The position numbers and the translations under genes are program-made. A DNA stretch of 64,000 nucleotides, taken from Diadophis punctatus similis. Its lineage: Eukaryota > Chordata > Lepidosauria > Squamata > Dipsadidae. Below the pieces are notes generated by a model, which ran no database searches, was not told the origin of the DNA, and saw nothing but the letters and a program-made list of their open reading frames with translations. The stretch is from contig JALIGW010000026.1 in the NCBI GenBank assembly GCA_023053685.1, positions 3,319,608 to 3,383,607 of the forward strand. Direction: 5' to 3'. This document shows positions 1 to 11,828 of this stretch, in pieces. How positions within the stretch are numbered: position 1 is the stretch's first letter; every line of letters begins with the position of its first letter.

Positions 1-28
1 CCATGGGGTTAAGTCTGGATCTTGGTTG

Positions 29-362
29 TACAAGCTAGTCGTCGACTTACAACAATTCCCTTAGCAACCAATCAAAGTACAGCCCTGGACAACAGCCCTG
101 GAAAAAAGTAACTTACGAATCAGCCATAGAGGCTTCCGGCGGTCACGTGAGCAAAATGTGGGCATTTGCAACCAGAATGCATTTATGATGGGTGCAATGT
201 CCTACCTAGGCCCACGTGATCAACATTTCCGACAAGCAAATCAATGGTGAAACTGGATTCACTTAACGTCCATGGCACAAAGGTTGTAAAACTGGGAGTG
301 GCTCACTTAATGATAGCTTAGCAAAAAGAAGTTCTGGTCTGAATTGTAGGTCGTAAGTCGTA
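29..362. mobile_element. Tc1/mariner-type palindromic MITE, family A (left-truncated)
   Basis: Family A is recognised by CTTACAACNNTT near one end and GTCGTAAGTCG near the other. This copy ends TTGTAGGTCGTAAGTCGTAA and is joined directly by a SINE. Confidence 0.6.
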
Positions 363-363
363 A

Positions 364-565
364 GAGCCGTGGTGGCGCAGTGGTTAGAATGCAGTATTGC
401 AGGCTAATTCTGCCGACTGTCAACAGTTCGATGCTCAAGGTTGACTCAGCCTTCCATCCTTCCGAGGTCGGTAAAACGAGGACCCGGATGGTTGGGGGCA
501 AGACACTGACACTGTAAACCACTTAGAGAGGACTGCAAAGCAGTATATAAATCAAAGTGCTATTG
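364..565 (+). mobile_element. tRNA-derived SINE, copy 1
   Basis: Head AGCCGTGGTGGCGCAGTGGT (A box), middle GGTTGACTCAGCCTTCCATC, tail AAACCACTTAGAGAGGACTG ending GTGCTATT. First of two tandem copies in a LRSAM1 intron. Confidence 0.85.
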
Positions 566-578
566 GGATGTTGCATTA

Positions 579-797
579 GGAGCTGTGGTGGCACAGTGGT
601 TAGAATGCAGTACTGCAGGCAAACTCTGTCCGCAGCCTGGAGTTCGATCCTGACTGGTTCAAGGTTGACTCAGGCTTCCGTCCTTCCAAGGTGGGTAAAA
701 TGTTGTGAGAGAAGATGCTGACACTGTAAACCGCTTAGAGAGGGCTGCAAAGCACTGGGAAGCGGTGTATAAGTCAATGTGTTGTTGCTACCGCTAG
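579..797 (+). mobile_element. tRNA-derived SINE, copy 2
   Basis: B-box-like GGAGTTCGATCC at 641 and tail GAAGCGGTGTATAAGTCAAT, the GTTGTTGCTA-ending subfamily. Confidence 0.85.
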
Positions 798-942
798 TAA
801 GTCAAAGAGTACCTAAACCCACCCTCCCATCTGCGGCAGCAGCCAAGGGCGTAGAATTGATTCTATGGTTTTCAGATACCAGCAGATTCCCAGAAAGAGC
901 GACAAGAACAAATGGTCCACTTCTGCTCACTGGATCGCCTAC

Positions 943-3900
943 CTTTGATTATCTTTCAGCAGTTTCTGGATCCTGCTGGCCACCCCCTGTTCCATCTGTT
1001 TCAGCTGCTCCAGCAATTTCAGGCGCTCGGCTCCCAGGCGTTGCTGATGGCGGGTCAGGCCTTCGTCCAGTTTCATCTGTTCCTGAAATCAGAAGGAAAG
1101 CCATCCCCGTGGCCCAATTGCTGAAGCTACACGGCGAGGAAAAAGAACCGAGCAAAATTCACCACCACCCCATCGACGTCCAAATCCTCTAACGTCAGAT
1201 ACAATCGAGAAGTTTTAATACAAAAGGGTTTTAATACAAAAGGGTTCAAACTGAATGAGCCGAGGTGGCGCAGCGGTTAGAGTGCAGTACTGCAGGCCAC
1301 TTTAGCTGACTGTGATCCGCAGGTCAGCGGTTCAAGTCTCACCAGACTCAAGGTTGACACAGCCTTCCATCCTTCCGAGGTGGGTAAAATGAGGACCCAG
1401 ATTGTTGGGGGCAATATATAAATATACATTGCTTACTGGTGTAAACCGCTTAGAGAGTGCTTGCACTGTGAGGCGGTATATAAATCTCACAAATAAATAA
1501 AATCTCACAAATAAAACTTCCAGTCCTAATTTAGGAGTGAGTTCATAAAAGCAGACATTCTTTGAACTTGCAGGCTTTTTCTTTTTTCTTTTGCAAGATG
1601 GACTGTAGTGCCTTTTAACAGGGACTTACAACCATTCGTTTAGTGACCGATTGAAGTTGACTTAATGACTGCTTTTCACATTTAAGACCGTAGTAGCATC
1701 CCCCCCGTGTGATCAAAACACGGACGTTTGGCAACCGGCTCATATTTATGACGGTCGCAGTGTCCTGGGGATCACGCGATCTCCTTTTTGCGAACCTCCG
1801 ACAAGCGAAGACGACGGAGAAGCCGGATTCGCTTAACAACCGGGTTACTCCCTTTATCAACAGCAGCGATTCACTTAACAAACGTGGGGAGGAAGGCCAT
1901 GAAATGGGGGCAAAACTCACTTTTAACAGCTGTTCTTACTTAGCAGCGGGAAATTTTGGGCTCGGCTGTGTGGTCCTAAGTCAAAAGTCTACCTGCAACT
2001 TGCAGTCTTCTATCGTCTGTGAATTGTTTCTTCCTAGAATTCCTCCCACTTCCTCACCGTCAAGTCTACAGCAGTACGGTCTCTGAATTCAGCTTGTAGA
2101 CTTTGTCGATCTGGTAGGAAGGTATCTGGCAGGAATGGGGAAGAATCGGAGGAATTCTCACCTCTTTCATGCTTTGGAGAAATTCTCCCTTTTGGACATG
2201 GCTTTGATGCATCAGTTGGACTTGTTCTCTCTGCTCCAGGTCCAGCCCACGCTCAAATGCCAGCTTCTCCTGCATCTTCTGCTCCTATCAGGTAAGCAGA
2301 AACACCTGTCAATAGGTACATTTATTGAATAGCCCGAAGGCCTTTTCAAAAAAGAAAAAGAAAAACAGAACAAACAGGTACCGAAACAACCGTCCAAAAT
2401 ATATATATGGTACATGACATCAGAATTCAACGATATCAAAATTCAGTAACTAAATTTCTAAAACTAGATAACCCAAATAAAATATCTCGTCTCTAACTCG
2501 GCTCATCTTTCTTACAATCAATGGAATTCTTTTCAATGTAGCTGGCTCGTATTGCTGTCATCCTATTAAGATAGCGAGTGATAGCCCTTACCAGGGGAGG
2601 GGAGTCTGCCTTCAATAGAAATGTTAATTTATGCCTTACATTCCAGTGGGAAAATTTCTTTATAATTGGGGACAGGTTCGTGGGCATCCTTACCTTTCGC
2701 TTCTCGTAGTCCAGAAACCTGTTCTGCAATGGAAGTAAAAGGAAAAGTAAGCAAGGTTGATTTTAACATGTTGTGATTTTACTTTTCTTCAGAAGACCTG
2801 GCTATTCACCTCAGCCTTTAGCCTTTTCTTGTTGATTGCTGTGAGCCACCAAAAGCCATTGGGAGACTGGCGGCAGGCATGCAAGTTTCATAAATAATAA
2901 TTTTGCAATTGACAAAACCGGCATTGACAAACTTCCTATTAGTCAATTGCGAAAGGAAGCTCGGCTTGGAACAGCTTACATACTGGGAAGATACCTTGAA
3001 TGCCATCAAATAACAACATCTCCCTATCCCAGATCCTTGGGAAGGAGTCAGCAGCTAAATAAAAATGCAATCGAAACATCTGGCTGATTGTGCAACGAAC
3101 CATAACAACGGACACTATGGCATTGACAAAATCCCCATCGGTCAATTGCAAAAGGCAGCTTGACTTGAAACAGCTTACATCCTGCAGCCAGTCCTTGAAC
3201 ACCATCAAAGAACATCTGTCTATCCCAAATTCTTGGGAAGGACTGAATAGGTAGACAAAAATGCCAAATCCAGTCTAAACATCTGGTTGACCATGCAATT
3301 AACCATAATGACTTTTATCGTTTCCTCCCATTGTTCTCTTGGGAACAGAGTTCAGGGGAAAGGAGTTGCTACCCTTTGTGTCTCTGTCTAGCAACTGGGT
3401 TGTCACGATGTGAATATTGTCAGTTGTATGTCTATGCAGGGTGATGCACCCCTATCTAATATTATGGTATATTCCAATACAAGCAGAACACATGATATGA
3501 TGTTCTGCGCATGTCTACATTCCTAATCCACCATTAATCACTTCTGCCTTAGCTCTTGACCTGAACGGTCGTGATTTCTTAGCAAAGATGTAATTATTCA
3601 GGATTTATTGTTTTTGTACTGAAATAAACATTTTCTATTAGACTTTAATCTCGGTTTTATTTCTAAATGTCTGAATTCCAAGTAAAGATCCAAATCTCGC
3701 CTCTATGAGATATTCTTCCCTTAACATGGTAGCAATCGGACGGCTCGAAGTTTATCTCAACTTAACATGGGTTTTGGGATAGACTTCCTCTAAAAGTGGA
3801 AGTTCTACATCAACTCTGCGGGGAAACACCCTGGTCGGAGGCCAGTCCACAAAACTGGTTCCGGTGAGTTTAGGAAAAAAATCTCCTAAAAAGGTATTCT

Positions 3901-6900
3901 TGTATATTTGGGAAGAGTTAACACTCACTTGCCACTCAGCTTCCTCTTCCATGTACTTGCCAACTGTCCTCCGGATACCGTCCGCCGATATCTCTCCTCC
4001 GTCGCTTTCCAACACAGGGAGTAAGTACTGAGAGGGAGGGTTGTAGTCTATGCCCACTTCTGGAAGGAAACCCACACATCACAATATCACAATGCAGGCA
4101 GGCCTCGATTTACGCCAACAATTGAGCCCCAAATTTTCATTGCTAAGCAAGAGTTGTTCAGTGAGTTTCCCCGCCTCCACCCCACCCCACCCCGTTTTAT
4201 GACCTTCCTTGCTACTGTTGTTAAGTGAATCACCGCAGTTGTTCCGTTAGTAACACGGTTGTCCGGTGAATTTGGCTTCCCCATGGACTTTGCTTGTCAC
4301 AAAAAGGGGATCACTTAACCCCGGGATACTACGACCGTCATAAATATGAGTCAGTTGCCAAGCTTGCGGACTTTGATCGCATGACCGTAAGGATGCCGCA
4401 ACGGCCATTAAGTATGAAAAGCATCACTTATTTCATTGCCATTGTAACTTTGAACGGTCACTAAACGAACTATTGTAAGTTGAGGGCTACCTGTGTACAG
4501 ATAGCCCTCGAGTTACAAGTGAAATGCTCACTTTCACAGAGGAACCGCTGGATGGCCTCGGTGCCCGCGTTGCAGACCTCATTTGGAGGGTAAACCATTT
4601 CTGTAGCATCCAGGGACAAAGTCTGCAAGAGAGGAACACACGTCCTGCAGCTGCCTTTAATCTGCATTAAGCTAGGACTGAAATTTTGCAAATGGTGGCC
4701 AATATCCGCAGCTCGGGTGGAGGATGAGGGGCGGAGGTTCGTTCTCTGAGCTTGTGGGGTGGTGTCCGAACGTTTCGTTTACCAGGCTGGGTAACATGTT
4801 AAGCGAAGTTTAGGGGAAGTCAGTTTCCTTATTTTTCTGTTTATAAGGGCTTATAAGGGACAGACAGACAGACAGACAGACAGAGACAGACAGAGAGGAA
4901 CAGAATAACAGAGTTGGAAGGGACCTTGGAGAATGGATGGATGGAGATAGATTTGTTGTTGTTGTTGTTAGTTGCGAAGTCGTGTCCGTCCCATCGCGAC
5001 CCCATGGACAACGTTCCTCCAGGCCTTCCTGTCCTCTACCATCCTCTGGAGTCCATTTAAGCTCACTCCGACTGCTTCAGTGACTCCATCCAGCCACCTC
5101 ATTCTCTGTCCTCCCCTTCTTCTTTTGCCCTCAATCCTTCCCAGCATTAGGCTCTTCTCCAGTGAGTCCTTCCTTCTCATTAGGTGGCCAAAGTATTTGA
5201 GCTTCATCTTCAGGATCTGGCCTTCGAAAGAGCAGTCAGGGTTGATCTCCTCTAGGACTGACCGCTTGGATCGCCTTGCAGTCCAAGGGACTCGCAGGAG
5301 TCTTCTCCAGCACCACAGTTCAGAGGCCTCAATTCTTTGGCGCTCAGCCTTCCTTATGGTTCAACTTTCACAGCCATCCATTGCAACTGGGAAAACCATC
5401 GCCTTGACTATGATAGATATAGATGGATGGATGGATGGATGGATGGATGGGTGTATGGATGGATACAGAATAACAGAGTTGGAAGGGACCTTGGAGGATG
5501 GATAGATCGACGCTGCAACCATCATAAATACCAAGTTGCCAAGAGTCTAAACATTGATCACATGCTGCAATGGTTCTAAGTGTGAAAAACGGTCATATGT
5601 CACTTTTTTCAGAGCCGTTGTAACTTCAAACGGTCCCTAAATGAACTGTTGTAAGCAGTGGTGGGCTGCAACCAGTTTAACAACCGGTTCGGTGATCGTG
5701 CACTGTGCGCGCGCGCGCCTAACACACTTGCGCGCAGCGTTCAAAATACAGCAATTTGAAGCTTAGCTGCTTACCTTCGAAGGCAGCCCCAGTAAGTAGA
5801 ACAGCGGAAGCGCGGAAATCAGCCGAGCCAGCAGAAGGAAATATAGGACAGGACAGCATAGGGCAGGGGCGGGGCCAGCTGATCATCGGAACTACCGGTT
5901 CGCTCGAACCGGTAGCAGCCTACCACTGGTTGTAAGCTGAGGACTTCCTGTAAAAGCGCTTCAATCTTGCAAGGAAAGAAAGCAATCCTAGACTGATCAA
6001 CCAATTCCTGGTTTATTCTCCCACCTTTTCTTCCGACGGTTGCCAGCTTTGAGGACGAGTAAGAATGACGGCCTAAGCGATAGCCCGACTTTAAGCCAAG
6101 CGCCTATATTTCTAAACGTTACCTCCAAGGTTCGGATGTGAGCCAGCGTCTGCGGCAACTCCTGCACCGAATTTTCACTGATGTCCAACGTCCGCAAACT
6201 CTGCAGGCCCTCCAAAGTGGACGGCAATTTCTTGAGCTTGTTGCCTGCAAGGAAATCCAGAAAATGGAAAGTAAAAAGATCTGTAATGTCAGGCCCAAAG
6301 AATCTCTTCTAATTCGACTGTTGCAACTTCAAACCATTGTTAAACAAATAGTTGTCGAGTCAAAAATGACCTGTGTTTTAATTTTAATTTTCTCAGAATC
6401 AGCAGAGGTCTTAACGCTTACAATATTCATGAACTCAGATACAGGGGTTTGGTTATACTAAGCTGCCCTCTGGAGGCCTTCAGCCTTAGTTTTACATTAA
6501 CTGTACTTTGTACTGGTTGATCATTATTAGGGGACTGGAGGCTAAAACTTATAAAGAACGGTTGCAGGAACTGGGTATGTCTGGGTCGATGAAAACAAGG
6601 ACTATGGGAGACATGATAGCAGTGTTCCAATATCTCAGGGGCTGCCACAAAGAAGAGGGAGTCAAGCTATTCTCCAAAGCACCTGAGGGTAGAACAAGAA
6701 GCAATGGGTGGAAACTAATCAAGGAGAGAAGCAACCTAGAACTAAGGAGAAATTTCCTGACAGTTAGAACAATTGATCGGTTGAACAGCTTGCCTCCAGA
6801 AGTTGTGAATGCTCCAACACTGGAAGTTTTAAAGAAGATGTTGGATAACCATTTGTTTGAAGTAGTGTAGGGTTTCCTGCCTAAGCAGGGGGTTGGACTA

Positions 6901-9900
6901 GAAGACCTCCAAGGTCCCTTCCAACTCTGCTATTCTGTTCTATTCTGTTCTATTCTGTTCTATTCTGTTCTATTCTATTCTATTCTTATTCTATTTTCTC
7001 TTCTCTTCTATTTTCTCTTTTCTTAATTAATGTGCAATTTGAACTATTTGATGACTAATGGAAACCGTCACCAAATGTACAGCTTTGAAATTATCTTATT
7101 TTTTTATCCACTGCAGTGCAGCGGATTAATTGTGGTTGGGTCTGGTTTCAAGCAATCAACAAAAATCAAAACTAAAATCCTGGTGACCGATCAAGATTGG
7201 ATCCTGGGGTACGTATATCTGCCTTCATTCGGGAAATAAAAAAATCAATTTTGGAACTCCTAATTAGGACTCCAAAGCAAAATTTATCCCTGCTAGGCTA
7301 AATTATAGTTGATTTTTGTACAGAAGCCTGGCGATTATATCCCTTGGATGCAAAACTCAAGATTGCCACATCCTCTTCTAAAAGTTTAAACTGGAAAACC
7401 GAGACATTATCAGCAAACTTTCCGTTTAATCCGCTGTTTCTTGCATCTTTTTCCCCCGGCCCCCCAAAAAGCATAAGTTAAAAACCAAAGCCATCGTTGT
7501 TTCCAGATACACGCAGACACGTTTTTTGCCATACCTTTCAAATTCAGCGTCTGAAGCTGAGCGAGATCCCCGATGGAGTCCGGAAGAGCTTTTAAAACAT
7601 TCTTTTCTACGTTCAAAACCTACCGAGGACACAAACGAAAGGGACAAAAATCCACGTCTTGAACCTGGCGTGTCGATCCGTAAAACCTCAGTCAAATGTG
7701 CAAATACTGAAACCACATCGCAAGAGAGAGAAAGGACCACGTTGGTTCCTGAAACTGCCAATGTTGTGGTCTGCCAGCAGCCAGCAGAGCTGGCAGCAGA
7801 TTCGGACAGTAAGGAGGTTGGGGAGGAACATGGGCCAGTCCTGGAGTCTGGGGAAGGCTCTGAGGAGGGCTCTGCGTCTGAGGCAGATATGGGGCCAGGG
7901 CCGTCTGACAGTTATCAGCTGCCTTTGGAGTCAGACATCAGTGAGGCAGGCGAACAGCTGGAGCCTGTTCCCAGTGTGTGCATGCGCAGAGTTGCCAGAC
8001 GAAGGGAACAGCTAAGGAACAAGCGTCGACTTGGGAGTAAGGCCACAGGTGGACGGTGAATGGCCCCTCTCATAGGGAATAAAAGAGGAGCGAAAGGGGA
8101 GTGGAGTGGAGTTTGCAGGAGACAATTAGTTCATTAATGGATTCTTGCCACGTATTGCGGGCGTCTGAAAGATATCGGCCTGGCCACTCTCTAATCTTGA
8201 TAAAGGTCGATAATTGTGAACTATCTTGAAAGACTGTGGGAGAGAAAAGACGGTGCTGGAGAGAAATTCACTGTACATTAAATAAAAGGGGTTTTATCGG
8301 GGCGAGGAGTCTGCTTCGTGGTTTGGGAAAAGCCAAGAGATTCCCGAGCGTCCCGCATTTCTGTACCTGAAGAGAGATCAACTGGCCGATATCGGCGGGA
8401 AGGGAGGTCAGCTGGTTGTCATGGAGATCTAAAACCTGGGAGAGGAGAATAAAGAAATCCATAACAATCCACTCCCAAGTGCAGAGATCATGGCATTTCT
8501 CATGAGGTTGTTCAACTCCAGTAAATCTTCTGCCGAGCCACCATGGTGAACCACAAAAGGTGATGTGATTATAATCCAGAAACGAGGAATTGAAGAATAC
8601 GACAGCAGCTCCAGGCTGCCCCCTGAAAAGCTTGCTAAAACAGGGGTCCCCAACCTTTTGGACCTCAGGGACCACTGAATTCATAATTTTAAATCCTGCG
8701 GACCACTAGTATGATCTGTCTAATGACTGGCTGGTGGGCGTGGCTAGGTGGTAATGTGACTGGGTGGGCGTGGTCAACTTGATGTCACTCATGTCGAGGG
8801 GCGCCTCGCCGGCCTCTACTCGCCCCTCCCCTCCCAGCCACTCCTCACCTGCCCGCCCGGGCTCCTTAGGGCCCCAACAGGAAGCAGTTGTTGGAGCTAA
8901 GCAGCCACCACAGAGAAAGAGTTGGCAAAACAGCTGGCTCAGTTCAAATTGGATCTGACCGAGAAGGAGGCTCAGCAGAAGCACCTCACTGAGGACTAGG
9001 AGCATAGGCTTTCCAAGCAGAGGGAAGACCTGCGGGAGTGCAAGGCCAGGTACCGGCGTCTGGAGGCTCAACGGGCTGAGATAGTCAGCCAGTTCCAGGC
9101 CATGATGCAGTCCCACTGTAACAGGACCCTCCGGCTCTTCGCCACCAGCAGCGCTTCCCTCCAGCCTTCACCCAAAGCCCCACACCAGGAGGCCAAAGCA
9201 GACCCCACATTGGAATTTCTCCTCCCCTCCGACCCTCACAAAAAGACCCCAAAGGGAGAGACTCTCTGCAGCAACACTAACGTTCATTGCACGTATCCAG
9301 CCTAGGGGCCGTAGTTTGAGGATCCCTGATTTAGTGCAATATAAAAAATGCAAATAATTTTTCTGAGGACCACCAAAATTTTCTCACGAACCACCAGTGG
9401 TCCACGGACCACCAGTTGGTGACCGCTGTGCTAAAATACAGGGAAGCCTTAAACTATGTTTCGTTGCTTGTTCTTGTGATTCTGGATCTTAACAAGCTCC
9501 CGCCCAACAGTTGATGAAAAGAACTGGGAATCACCTTTACTGTTACAAGATTAGAGAGGCTGCAGGATTTGGGGACAAGGGACGTCAAAAAATTCGTGTG
9601 AACGATCAGCACCTGAAAGAGAAAACAACAGAGAAGTTTGTCCTGGCTGACCTGGAAATTGAGAGAGTCGTTAAAGTGGGTTATCTGAAAGTACAAATGA
9701 AAGACTTTGATGGAAGAGTTTGAGATACGAAATATATCGGATCAAAGAGATGCCTGAATATAAATGCAAGCTGATAACTGTCGGACGGTGACAGATGTGA
9801 GAATTAATCTCACAGAGGCAATGTTTGATCTTTTCCCGGAGTTCTGACATTAAAAATGAAACCGCAGTTTAAAGATTCTAATTAAAATATTTATTTCAGT

Positions 9901-10297
9901 ACAAAAAACAATAAATTCTAATTAACTACATGACTGATATAAAATGTAGGACTTCCTTCAATGGAAGCCAGAGCAAGAAGGGAAGAGCGGAGATTGGAAT
10001 GCACACATGCGTACAAGAACATATCAATCACGTGCTCAGGAATAAACCACTATATTGAATAGGGATGCATCTCCCTGCATATACATGTAACAGGCAATAA
10101 ATCACACCGTGACAGACGGCTCTGGCCCCATCTCTGCCTCCGATGCAGAGTACTCATCAGAGCCTTCCCCAGACCCCAGGACTGGCCCATGTTCCTCCCC
10201 AACCTCCTCACTGTCCGAGTCTGCTGCCAGCTCACAACACCATCTAGAAGCGTTTAATGAAATTCCTCCTAGTAACTCTGAACTGTCCTCTTTAAAA

Positions 10298-10371
<74 letters not shown>

Positions 10372-10458
10372 TTTTTGCTGATAAATGAAAATAAAGGGAG
10401 ACTATTATAGATCTATTTCGAGCTTATTTTGCTCTCGTCAGATAGCCATAGGATAACA

Positions 10459-10531
<73 letters not shown>

Positions 10532-11788
10532 CATACATACATACATACATACATACATACATTGCATCTTGTGCTAAAATACCATCTTCTCTCTTACCTT
10601 CTTCTGCAACACTCTGCAGGTTGCAAAGGCACCGTAGGGAAGCTAAAAAAGAGAAAGACAATTTTTGGTGAGACGGAAGCCATCGGAACCATTAAGGAAG
10701 CATCCGAATAACGTTCTGGGCCAGGCATGAGAAGATCCGGCCTAATTTAAAATAGATTTTTTTCCCCCTAGGTTCGAAATGCATCCTGTGAGGCATTTCC
10801 TTATGTGGACATTTCCAATTCGGCATCAAGGATCTTTTGCTTAAAGCCGCCAGTTGATTCTCATCAGATGCAAGTCGGGTTTCTTTCGCATATTGGCAAC
10901 TGGCTGTTTTCACCTTTTGATAGCAGAATTCGCTGAGGCGATCCTTTCAGAGAACGAACCCGCCGTGTGGGTAGCCCTTGACTTACAACTGTTTGCTTAG
11001 AAGCTGTCCGAAGTTACAACGGGTTGACTGAGAACCGGTCCTCATGTTTACAAACCACTGCAATGTCCTCACGGCTCCATGGTCAAAATTCGGGCGTGCC
11101 TTGACAACCTTTGTCGTCATTGCGACCCCCGTTCGCAACCTTCCGACGAGCAAATTCAATGAAGGAAGCCAGATTGGCTTAACAACCCCTGAATTCGCTG
11201 AACAGCTGCAGTGATTTGTTTAACCACCGTGAAAAAGGTCATAAAAATCGGGCAAGTCGCTTAACAGCCGCTTTGCTTAGCAACGGAAATTCAGGTCCCA
11301 ATTGTGGTCGTAAGTCGAGGACTCTAGAATACTCTGAGGAGGTCATGTTTCTGCCCCCAGGTATCTAAAATCAGGCTCAACTGAAAAAGAAAGATGACCA
11401 TGAAGTCTTCCAAAGCAGGGGTCTCCAACCTTGGCAACTTGAAGACTTGTGGACTTCAACTCCCAGAATTCCTCAGCCGAATTCTGGGAGTTGAAGTCCA
11501 CAAGTTTTCAAGTTGCCAAGGTTGGAGACCCCTGTAATCCAAAGTATGACTACAAAGTTCCTCTCCTAAGCGTTGCCATCATTCGGGCAACTAACCCATC
11601 AGGAACCAGAAATGGAGAGAATTTACCTCAGAAAGTTCACACTTGGAGATATCAAGGATATCATCTGCTCCGGCTTCTTTGGCCTGTTGAAAAACGGGCA
11701 GATGAGTTTTACTGGCTGCAAAATGGGGTGTGTGTGTCATTTCAGTTCCTCAAATTAGTCTTCACCTTCAGCTTCTACTGAACTAAAG

Positions 11789-11828
<40 letters not shown>

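Noticed and set aside
364..797. tRNA genes
   Set aside because: The tRNA-like A and B boxes belong to SINE heads; no cloverleaf with an acceptor stem was found.
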